Below are positions 1-7,165 of a DNA stretch of 8,195 nucleotides, in pieces. A program made the translations under genes and the position numbers. Under the pieces are notes generated by a model. It was given only the letters and a program-made list of their open reading frames with translations, made no database searches and was not told the origin of the DNA. Positions within the stretch are counted from its first letter, which is position 1. The number at the start of each line of letters is the position of its first letter. Source of the DNA: Myxococcales bacterium (GTDB lineage Bacteria > Myxococcota > Myxococcia > Myxococcales > Anaeromyxobacteraceae); contig JAJXSQ010000083.1 of assembly GCA_021784495.1 (NCBI GenBank), positions 1 through 8,195 on the forward strand, given 5' to 3'.

Positions 1-856
1 GGGTGGCGCCGTCGCCGGCGACGCGCCGGACGGGGTCGATGGCGGCCGAGAGGGGGCAGGCGCCCGCGAGCGCCAGCTTGGCCATCCCGAAGGCGGCGCG
101 GGGGTGAGCGGGAGAGCGAGCGAGCGCGGCGGCGTAGGCCGCGCGAGCCCCGGCGGCGTCCTGGCGGCCGCGGCGCAGGAGGTCGCCCTCGACGGCGAGG
201 GCGGCGACGAGGCCCGGCTCGGCGGTGGCGGCGGCCGTGGCCGGCTCGATCCCCGCCTCCGGGTTGCCGGCGGCGAGCGCGAGCCGACCCTCGAGCGCCC
301 CGGCCCACGGCGAGGCCCCGGCGCGAGAGGCGTAGGTGGCGCCGTCGCCCACCGCGCCGCGCCCGAGGGCGAGGGTGGCGGCCGCGAGGTCGGCCCAGAC
401 CGGGACCGGATCGGCGCGTCCCGGCTCGACGATCAGGCCGTCCGCCTCGGCGCCGAGGGACGGCTCCCGGTAATCGGTCGCCAGCCATGCGAGGGCGAAG
501 GCACGCATCGATCCGGCCCCGAGGGGATCGATCGCGCTCACCGGCTCGAGCATCTCGGCGGCCTGGCGGTATCCGGCGGCGGTGTCGAGGGCGAGGAGCC
601 GCTCGGCGCGGGACATCGCCAGGGCGACGACCCGGTGGCGGTGGTGGACGCGATAGACGAGCAGGGCGACCGCGAGCAGCAGGACCCCGGCGGAGGCCGC
701 GACGACCCTCCCGCTCGCGCGGCGCCGCGCCGGGGGGGGATCCCCGTGCCCGCGACCCGGCGGTTCGCTCGCCCCGGGGGGCGGCCCGTATCCCGCGGCG
801 TCGATCTCGGCAGCGTCGACGGGCTGCGCTCCTCCGGACGGTTCGCTGGTGGCCAT
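1..856 (-). CDS. Membrane-anchored TPR-like protein, 3' end outside window
   Basis: I read this frame directly from the minus strand: 285 codons are open from the ATG at 856 to the left edge, with no stop. An in-frame TAG lies five codons upstream of that ATG, so the gene cannot start earlier; an AGGA about 10 bases upstream is a weak ribosome site. Residues 1-50 are a Pro/Gly/Ala-rich, probably cytoplasmic tail ending in basic ARRRASGR. Residues 51-68 (VVAASAGVLLLAVALLVY) form one membrane helix followed by HHRHR. From about residue 80 the protein is Ala/Leu-rich helical repeats; residues 219-265 (ALAVEGDLLRRGRQDAAGARAAYAAALARSPAHPRAAFGMAKLAL) read as a TPR unit. A single-pass protein with a large TPR domain, most likely a scaffold or assembly factor, is the safest call. 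The specific function is not recognisable. It lies 68 bases downstream of the small ribbon-helix-helix gene on the same strand and may be cotranscribed with it. Confidence 0.72.
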   Translation of the reverse strand, partial: MATSEPSGGAQPVDAAEIDAAGYGPPPGASEPPGRGHGDPPPARRRASGRVVAASAGVLLLAVALLVYRVHHRHRVVALAMSRAERLLALDTAAGYRQAAEMLEPVSAIDPLGAGSMRAFALAWLATDYREPSLGAEADGLIVEPGRADPVPVWADLAAATLALGRGAVGDGATYASRAGASPWAGALEGRLALAAGNPEAGIEPATAAATAEPGLVAALAVEGDLLRRGRQDAAGARAAYAAALARSPAHPRAAFGMAKLALAGACPLSAAIDPVRRVAGDGAT

Positions 857-924
857 CGCCGGCGAATCCTAACGCACCCGGGGGGCTGCCACTCGCCGTC
901 CTTGTGGCGCAGGCGCGGCTGGCC

Positions 925-1140
925 TCAGCTCCCCTTGACCTCGCGATCGTCCTCGCGCGCGACCCCCGAGAGGACGTCGTTCACGGAGGGGAAGCGCATG
1001 ATCTCGCCGCGCGCGATGCGCCAGGCCTGCTGCACGATCCAGGAGAGCGACCGGTCCTGGCGGTTGGCCTCCGCCTGGATCTCGTTCAGCATGTCCTCCG
1101 GGAAGTAGAGCGATTGCTTGCGCTTGTCGGTGCCGGGCAT
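925..1140 (-). CDS. Small ribbon-helix-helix (Arc/MetJ-type) DNA-binding protein, 71 aa
   Basis: The protein begins MPGTDKRKQSLYFPEDML. Its layout is that of a minimal ribbon-helix-helix regulator: a basic N-terminus, a short strand at residues 8-13 (KQSLYF), helix A at about 14-28 (PEDMLNEIQAEANRQ), a turn, and helix B at about 31-43 (SLSWIVQQAWRIA). A variable acidic/basic tail follows. Such proteins dimerise through the strand, which sits in the DNA major groove. I chose the ATG at 1140 because GGAG lies 5 bases upstream and the core follows at once; the longer frame opening at 1209 adds 23 residues with no family character and would begin inside the predicted promoter. The KQSLYFPEEML...RSLSWLVQQAW pattern matches my memory of a family of short predicted regulators (TIGR04563) found in several copies in myxobacteria; that was not checked. 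The target is unknown. Autoregulation or control of the downstream TPR gene is plausible. Confidence 0.8.
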   Translation of the reverse strand: MPGTDKRKQSLYFPEDMLNEIQAEANRQDRSLSWIVQQAWRIARGEIMRFPSVNDVLSGVAREDDREVKGS

Positions 1141-1180
1141 CGTTGCTCCGTGCGGGTAGAGATGTGGGATAGTTGGGGGC

Positions 1181-1209
1181 CTTGTACGATGGCGGTTCCA
1201 GGGGGTCAA
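1181..1209 (-). promoter_or_regulatory. Predicted sigma70-type promoter of the ribbon-helix-helix gene
   Basis: Read on the minus strand, TTGACC (1209-1204) matches the -35 consensus at five of six bases. After exactly 17 bases comes TACAAG (1186-1181), which matches the -10 at four of six. Transcription would begin near 1174, giving a leader of about 34 bases before the ATG at 1140. The element lies just downstream of the minus-strand terminator at 1256-1291, so the gene appears insulated from transcripts coming from the right. Confidence 0.5.
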
Positions 1210-1255
1210 GGCAACTCGATCGGGCGAGGGGCCTCGACGAGATCGCGGAATCCCG

Positions 1256-1291
1256 AAAAAAAAGGGGAGCCGGCAGTGATGCCGGCTCCCC
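1256..1291 (-). terminator. Strong intrinsic terminator, minus strand only
   Basis: A perfect 11-bp inverted repeat (GGGGAGCCGGC at 1264-1274 and GCCGGCTCCCC at 1281-1291) closes a 6-base loop. Eight A residues at 1256-1263 flank its left side. Read on the minus strand this is a GC-rich stem followed immediately by eight U residues, the textbook Rho-independent terminator. On the plus strand the stem is followed by GTGGGCCC with no U tract, so it would not terminate tilS-direction transcripts. The nearest minus-strand gene lies downstream of it, so the transcript it ends must start between here and tilS or be antisense transcription from tilS. Confidence 0.85.
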
Positions 1292-1345
1292 GTGGGCCCA
1301 GAGGGGGAGGGGGGGGACCCCTGGACCCAACTACACCCGCTTTAA
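1256..1345 (-). ncRNA. Candidate small RNA ending at the 1256 terminator
   Basis: The terminator has no protein gene feeding it. Just upstream of it on the minus strand is a second stem (1328-1321 with 1301-1294, extended by three pairs across a one-base bulge). That stem is fully paired as minus-strand RNA because one position is a G-U wobble; as plus-strand RNA the same position is a C-A mismatch. Two tandem stems ending in a U8 tract resemble a compact bacterial sRNA. The 5' end is a guess: an AT-rich ATTAAA lies at 1346-1341, but no clear promoter can be assigned. I compared it by eye with tmRNA, 6S, SRP and RNase P RNAs and with tRNAs and saw no match. The RNA could extend as far as about 1540. 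Confidence 0.35.
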
Positions 1346-1423
1346 TGGCGGTGCGATGGTGAAACAAGGAAAGAGTGGCGAACTATTCCGTCGAACCTCC
1401 CAGGCCGGCCGCGAGCGCGCGGG

Positions 1424-1458
1424 GGAGCCGGTTTTCCCCCCATCTGCAGCCCGGCTCC
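1424..1458. repeat. Inverted repeat / hairpin upstream of tilS
   Basis: GGAGCCGG (1424-1431) and CCGGCTCC (1451-1458) form a perfect 8-bp stem around a 19-base loop containing a T4C6 tract. The left arm, extended leftward, shares GGGGAGCCGG with the terminator stem at 1264-1273, so the region has two copies of each arm that could pair in alternative ways. There is no U tract on either side, so it is not a terminator. It may be a leader structure of tilS or part of a longer minus-strand RNA. Confidence 0.45.
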
Positions 1459-1532
1459 GGACGTCACGCTCACCCCCGTCCATCATCCTTGGGACCGCAC
1501 CAGGATTCGGCCAGGGCCCGAAGAGGCATGGC

Positions 1533-1546
1533 GGGGGGATGCGGTG
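1533..1546 (+). promoter_or_regulatory. Ribosome site and GTG start of tilS
   Basis: A run of six G (1533-1538) sits 5 bases before the GTG at 1544. The ATG at 1539 is in another frame and stops after two codons (ATG CGG TGA), so it cannot be the tilS start. I found no ATG, GTG or TTG in the tilS frame over the preceding 85 bases or so. That leaves the GTG as the only sensible start. Confidence 0.65.
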
Positions 1547-2824
1547 AGTGCGCAGGCCTTCCCGGCCCTGGTCGCCCAGACGATCCGCCGGCGCAGGCTC
1601 GCCAGCAGGGAGGACCGCGTCCTCGTTGCGCTTTCTGGCGGTGCGGACTCCACCTCCCTCGCGGTGGCGATGTCGATCCTTCGCTCGGAGGGGGAGCTCT
1701 CGTGGGTCGGAGCGCTCCACGTCGACCACGGGCTTCGGGAAGGGGGGGCGGCCGAGGCCGCCTGCGCCCGGGAGACCTGCGAGCGCTTCGGGATCCCGTT
1801 CGCGGCCGTCCGCGTGACGGTCGGGAAGGGGAACCTGCAGGCGGAGGCGCGGCGCGCTCGCTACGCGGCCCTCCGTGCCGAGGCGACGCGAGTCGCCGCG
1901 ACCCTCATCGCGACCGGCCACACCCGGACGGACCAGGCCGAGACCGTACTGATGCGCCTCTTGCGGGGGAGCGGCGCCCGGGGCCTCGGAGGAATCCCTC
2001 CCCGTCGGGGGGAGATCATCCGGCCGCTCCTCGATCGCTCGCGCACGGAGGTCGAAGCCTGGCTGAGCCAGATCGGCGTCGCCTGGCGCGAGGATCCGAC
2101 CAATTCGGTACCCCGCTACACCCGGAACCGCCTCCGCCTCGAGGTCTGGCCGGCGCTCCTCCGGCTCAACCCCGCGCTGGAGCGGGCGCTCGCCCGCGCC
2201 GCGGACCTGCTCCGGGACGACGAGCGCGCGCTCGACGCCCTGGCGCGCGCGCTGATCGGGGGAGGAGAGGCGGTCTCCCTCCAGGAGCTCGCGGCGGCGC
2301 CGGCGGCCGTCCGGCGGCGGGTCGTGCGGCGGCTGGCGGCGCGCGCCGGCGGGGAGGGGGCCCGACCGGAGGCCGCGCACGTCGAGGCGGTGCTGGCGCT
2401 CGCCGCGGGCGCCGCCCCCGGTGCGGCCGAGCTGCCGGGAGGGCTCGAGGCCCGGACCGTCGCGGGGCGGCTGGCGATCGGGCCACGCGCCGCTCGCCCG
2501 CGGCTCCCCGGCATCCCGCCGCAGCGGATCGCCGGGCCGGGCGCCTACCGGGTCGACGGCCTCGGCCTCTCGGTGGAGATCGCCGGCACCCCGCCGCCGC
2601 CCGGGTGGCCGCTCGACCTGCGCACCCGGCGGCCAGGGGACCGCTTCCGCCCGACCGGCGCGCCCGGGGGGAAGAAGCTGAAGGCGTGGCTCATCGACCG
2701 GAAGATCCCCCGGGAGCGGCGCGACCGGCTCCTCCTGCTGGCCGCGGGCCAGGTGGTGCTCGCCATCCCGGAGCTCGGGGTGCACGCCCCCGCCGCCGCC
2801 GGCCTCTCGATCCGGCTCGGCTGA
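1544..2824 (+). CDS. tilS: tRNA(Ile)-lysidine synthetase
   Basis: TilS uses ATP to attach lysine to C34 of the CAU anticodon of a minor tRNA-Ile. This changes its codon reading from AUG to AUA and its charging from methionine to isoleucine; the enzyme is essential in most bacteria and cytoplasmic. The 426-residue product shows the N-type ATP-pyrophosphatase loop SGGADS at 31-36, HVDHGLR at 59-65, GHTRTDQAET at 124-133, and the EDPTN (182-186) and RNRLR (193-197) motifs typical of the catalytic domain. An Ala/Arg-rich helical middle region follows. The C-terminal TilS domain spans roughly 343-420, with LRTRRPGDRFRP and KKLKAWLIDRKIPRERR. The length is close to that of the E. coli enzyme. The gene opens the plus-strand cluster and precedes ftsH by 103 bases. 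The hpt gene often found between the two in other bacteria is absent. No intrinsic terminator follows it, so read-through into ftsH is possible. Confidence 0.97.
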   Translation: MSAQAFPALVAQTIRRRRLASREDRVLVALSGGADSTSLAVAMSILRSEGELSWVGALHVDHGLREGGAAEAACARETCERFGIPFAAVRVTVGKGNLQAEARRARYAALRAEATRVAATLIATGHTRTDQAETVLMRLLRGSGARGLGGIPPRRGEIIRPLLDRSRTEVEAWLSQIGVAWREDPTNSVPRYTRNRLRLEVWPALLRLNPALERALARAADLLRDDERALDALARALIGGGEAVSLQELAAAPAAVRRRVVRRLAARAGGEGARPEAAHVEAVLALAAGAAPGAAELPGGLEARTVAGRLAIGPRAARPRLPGIPPQRIAGPGAYRVDGLGLSVEIAGTPPPPGWPLDLRTRRPGDRFRPTGAPGGKKLKAWLIDRKIPRERRDRLLLLAAGQVVLAIPELGVHAPAAAGLSIRLG

Positions 2825-2880
2825 GGCGGGCGGGGGTGCGCGCCGCCCCGCGCGGCGAGGCTGCGCGCGCAGGGCCGGGC

Positions 2881-2889
2881 TGCTATAAC
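2881..2889 (+). promoter_or_regulatory. Possible extended -10 promoter for ftsH
   Basis: TGCTATAAC is an extended -10 element (TG, one base, then TATAAC with five of six consensus matches). It is a rare AT-rich island in the otherwise G/C-only gap between tilS and ftsH. No -35 hexamer is visible 17 bases upstream, as is usual for extended -10 promoters. Transcription would start near 2896, about 32 bases before the TTG. This would let ftsH and the genes after it be expressed independently of tilS. Confidence 0.45.
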
Positions 2890-2914
2890 CGCCCCGGCAG
2901 GTCCCCCGATCGCC

Positions 2915-2927
2915 GGAGCCGAAGACC

Positions 2928-2930
<3 letters not shown>
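2915..2930 (+). promoter_or_regulatory. Ribosome site fixing a TTG start for ftsH
   Basis: GGAG at 2915-2918 lies 9 bases before the TTG at 2928. In the ftsH frame an in-frame TAA occurs at 2886-2888, and none of the codons between it and 2928 is ATG, GTG or TTG. The next candidate starts (codons 16 and 17) fall inside the first membrane helix. TTG is therefore effectively forced as the initiator. Confidence 0.8.
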
Positions 2931-4847
<1,917 letters not shown>

Positions 4848-4878
4848 CGGCGGCGTCCGCCCCGGGAGCGCCAGGCCG

Positions 4879-5730
4879 ATGCGCCTCGAGATCGGGGGCC
4901 GGATCCTCGAGGGGCCGGGGCCGTTCCTCATGGGGGTGGTGAACGTCACCCCCGACTCCTTCTCCGACGGGGGCCGGTTCCTCGATCCCGGCGCCGCGGT
5001 CGCGCGGGCCGAGCGGCTCGCCGCGGAGGGCGCCGACCTGATCGATCTGGGAGGGGAGTCGACCCGGCCCGGCGCGGCGCCGGTGGATGCGGCCGAGGAG
5101 CGGCGGCGCGTCGTCCCGGTGATCGAGCGGCTCCGCGCGGCCGGCTTCCGGCTCCCGATCTCCGTCGACACCTGCAAGGGGGAGGGCGCCCGCGCCGCGC
5201 TCGACGCCGGCGCGGCGATGGTGAACGACGTCCTCGGCCTCGCCGACCCGGCGCTCGCCCGGGCGGTGGCCGCGGCCGGGGTCCCGGTGGTGGCCATGCA
5301 CACCCGCGGGCTCCCGGCGGACATGGCCGCGCGGGCCGTCTACCGGGATCTCCTGGCCGAGGTCGCCGCCGAGCTCCGCGCGGCGCTCCGCCGGGCGACC
5401 GACGCGGGGATCCGCGAGGAGCAGGTGATCCTCGATCCGGGGATCGGCTTCGCCAAGACCCCCGCCCAGAGCCTCGAGCTGCTGGCGCGCGTCGGGGAGC
5501 TCCGCGCGCTCGGGCGGCCGCTCCTCGTCGGGCCCTCCCGCAAGCGCTTCATCGGTCACGCGACCGGGGCGGCGGTGGAGGATCGCCTCCCCGGCACCCT
5601 CGCGGCGGTGACCGCCTGCGTCCTCGCCGGCGTGGAGGTGCTGCGGGTCCACGACGTGGCGGCGGCCCGCCAGGCCGCCGACCTGGCCGCGGCGTTGCGC
5701 CGGGCTGGCGGCGCGCCCGCGCTGGGGTAG
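4879..5730 (+). CDS. folP: Dihydropteroate synthase
   Basis: FolP condenses 6-hydroxymethyl-7,8-dihydropterin pyrophosphate with p-aminobenzoate to give 7,8-dihydropteroate in folate synthesis; it is the sulfonamide target. The 283-residue TIM-barrel protein shows the signature loops in order: MGVVNVTPDSFSDGG (18-32), IDLGGESTRPGA (55-66), SVDTCK (95-100), NDV (116-118), MHTRG (140-144), DPGIGFAKT (186-194), GPSRKRFIG (218-226) and RVHDV (256-260). The pterin- and phosphate-binding residues known for the family (the Asn and Thr of NVTPDSF, the Asp of VDT, the Asn of ND, the Lys of SRKRF, the Arg-His of RVHD) are present. The segment MHTRGLPADM differs slightly from the more usual MHMxGxP but keeps the histidine. 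The ribosome site is modest (GGGAG 10 bases before the ATG), so coupling to ftsH is likely. The TAG stop is one base from the glmM start. Confidence 0.96.
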   Translation: MRLEIGGRILEGPGPFLMGVVNVTPDSFSDGGRFLDPGAAVARAERLAAEGADLIDLGGESTRPGAAPVDAAEERRRVVPVIERLRAAGFRLPISVDTCKGEGARAALDAGAAMVNDVLGLADPALARAVAAAGVPVVAMHTRGLPADMAARAVYRDLLAEVAAELRAALRRATDAGIREEQVILDPGIGFAKTPAQSLELLARVGELRALGRPLLVGPSRKRFIGHATGAAVEDRLPGTLAAVTACVLAGVEVLRVHDVAAARQAADLAAALRRAGGAPALG

Positions 5731-5731
5731 C

Positions 5732-7147
5732 ATGCCCCCCGCCATGGCCGCCCCCCGCAAGAGCAGCTCGCCCCCCCCGCGTCGTCTCTTCGGCACCGAC
5801 GGCGTCCGCGGCGTCGCCAACGTCCACCCGATGACCGCCGAGATGGCGCTCCAGCTCGGGCGCGCGCTCGCCTTCGTCATGCGCGCCGGCCCGCACCGGC
5901 ACCGGGTGGTGATCGGCAAGGACACCCGCCTCTCGGGCTACATGCTGGAGACGGCGATCGCCTCCGGGATCTGCTCCATGGGCGTCGACGTCATGCTCAC
6001 CGGGCCGCTCCCGACGCCCGGGCTCGCCTTCATCACCCAGTCGATGCGCGCCGACGCGGGGGTGGTCATCAGCGCGAGCCACAACCCCTACCAGGACAAC
6101 GGGATCAAGTTCTTCTCCCGGGACGGCTTCAAGCTGCCCGACGAGACCGAGCTGGCCATCGAGCGGCTCGTCCTCGACGGGGCCGCGGACGCCGGGGCCC
6201 GCGCCTTCCGGGCGCTGCGGCCGACCGCCACCCGGATCGGCAAGGCGAAGCGGGTCGACGACGCCATCGGGCGGTACGTCGTCTTCCTCAAGTCGCTCTT
6301 CCCGCGCGACCTCACCCTCGACGGCCTGACGGTGGTCGTCGACTGCGGCCACGGGGCCGCCTACCACGTCGCCCCGGCGGTCTTCGAGGAGCTCGGCGCG
6401 CGGGTCGTCACCCTCAACGCGAGCCCCGACGGCAAGAACATCAACCGCCGCTGCGGGGCGGTCCACCCCGAGGGGATGGCCCGCGCCATCCGCCGCGCGG
6501 GCGCGCAGCTCGGCCTCGCCCTCGACGGGGACGCGGACCGGGTCATCCTCGCCGACGAGCGGGGACAGATCGTCGACGGCGACGCGATCATGGCCCTCGT
6601 CGGCCGGGCGCTCCTCGGGCGCGGCGCGCTCGCCAAGCGGACCCTGGTCGCGACGGTGATGTCGAACCTCGGCCTGGAGCGCGCGCTCCGCCCCCTCGGC
6701 GGCCGGGTGGTCCGGACCGCGGTGGGGGACCGGTACGTCGTCGAGGCGATGCGGGCGCACGGCTACAACTTCGGCGGCGAGCAGTCCGGCCACCTCGTCT
6801 TCCTCGACCACGTCACGACCGGCGACGGCGTGGCCGCGGCGCTGAACGTCCTCGCGGTGATGATCCGGGAGGGGCGGCCGCTCTCGGAGCTCGCGACCTG
6901 CTTCGACCCGGTCCCCCAGGTGCTGCTGAACGTGCCGGTCCGGGAGAAGCGATCGCTCGCCGAGCTGCCGGGGGTGCTCCGCGCCGTGGCGGCGGTCGAG
7001 CGCCGCCTGGGCAAGGAGGGGCGGGTGCTCGTCCGGGCGTCCGGGACCGAGGCGACGCTGCGGGTCCTCGTCGAGGGGCCGGACCGGGCCCGGATCCGGG
7101 CCGACGCGGCGTCGATCGCCGAGGAGATCCGGCGCGCCCTCGGCTGA
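5732..7147 (+). CDS. glmM: Phosphoglucosamine mutase
   Basis: GlmM interconverts glucosamine-6-phosphate and glucosamine-1-phosphate, the step that leads to UDP-GlcNAc for peptidoglycan and lipopolysaccharide. The 471-residue product follows the alpha-D-phosphohexomutase plan. FGTDGVRG at 20-27 marks the N-terminus. The active-site serine loop ISASHNPYQDNG starts at 113, with S116 as the expected phosphoserine. The Mg-binding loop DGDADR is at 265-270, the sugar-specificity loop GEQSGH at 349-354, and the phosphate-binding loop RASGTE at 435-440. The residue after GTE is alanine, where proline is usual. Residues 1-19 are a Pro/Ser/Arg-rich extension before the conserved start of the fold. The ATG at 5744 (codon 5) is an alternative start with no better ribosome site, and the GGGG ahead of 5732 favours the first. 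One base separates it from folP, implying translational coupling. Confidence 0.97.
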   Translation: MPPAMAAPRKSSSPPPRRLFGTDGVRGVANVHPMTAEMALQLGRALAFVMRAGPHRHRVVIGKDTRLSGYMLETAIASGICSMGVDVMLTGPLPTPGLAFITQSMRADAGVVISASHNPYQDNGIKFFSRDGFKLPDETELAIERLVLDGAADAGARAFRALRPTATRIGKAKRVDDAIGRYVVFLKSLFPRDLTLDGLTVVVDCGHGAAYHVAPAVFEELGARVVTLNASPDGKNINRRCGAVHPEGMARAIRRAGAQLGLALDGDADRVILADERGQIVDGDAIMALVGRALLGRGALAKRTLVATVMSNLGLERALRPLGGRVVRTAVGDRYVVEAMRAHGYNFGGEQSGHLVFLDHVTTGDGVAAALNVLAVMIREGRPLSELATCFDPVPQVLLNVPVREKRSLAELPGVLRAVAAVERRLGKEGRVLVRASGTEATLRVLVEGPDRARIRADAASIAEEIRRALG

Positions 7148-7165
7148 CCGGGTAGACTCGAGCCC

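Larger units (their letters stand above)
1141..1543. other. 403-base divergent intergenic region
   Basis: This is the gap between the minus-strand ribbon-helix-helix gene and the plus-strand tilS. It holds a minus-strand promoter (1181-1209), a minus-strand intrinsic terminator (1256-1291), a second hairpin (1294-1328), a small imperfect hairpin (about 1334-1354), an 8-bp inverted repeat (1424-1458) and the tilS ribosome site. The stretch around 1329-1395 is noticeably richer in A/T than its surroundings, as promoter DNA often is. The best -10-like hexamer for tilS is TTTAAT (1341-1346), but no good -35 sits 16-18 bases before it, so I do not annotate a tilS promoter. Open frames across the region show no family features, and I see no convincing protein gene in it. 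Confidence 0.65.

Noticed and set aside
1329..1345. Minus-strand GCGGGTGTAGTTGG resembling the 5' end of a tRNA
   Set aside because: No D-arm, anticodon arm or T-arm can be drawn downstream; the following bases form the unrelated GGGTCCAG hairpin.
104..1362. Plus-strand open frames over the minus-strand genes (104-1108 and 487-1362)
   Set aside because: Both are Arg/Gly/Pro-rich with no domain-like pattern and lie antisense to frames that encode a membrane helix, TPR-like repeats and a ribbon-helix-helix fold. Very high GC removes stop codons from such shadow frames.
1173..1547. 124-residue plus-strand frame ending in a GTGA overlap with the tilS start
   Set aside because: The overlap looks like translational coupling, but the product has no recognisable family or domain features. 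It runs through the minus-strand promoter and terminator and has no good ribosome site. Conservation was not tested.
1331..2785. 484-residue minus-strand frame antisense to tilS
   Set aside because: It is Arg/Pro/Gly-rich low-complexity sequence opposite an unmistakable tilS. It would, however, be the only protein frame feeding the minus-strand terminator, so transcript data would settle it.
2841..2857. CGCCGC/GCGGCG hairpin after tilS as a terminator
   Set aside because: It has only six pairs and no U tract on either strand; such short GC stems are expected often at this base composition.
4849..4861. GGCGG/CCGCC hairpin between ftsH and folP
   Set aside because: It has a five-pair stem with a three-base loop and no U tract, in a 31-base gap within an apparent operon.
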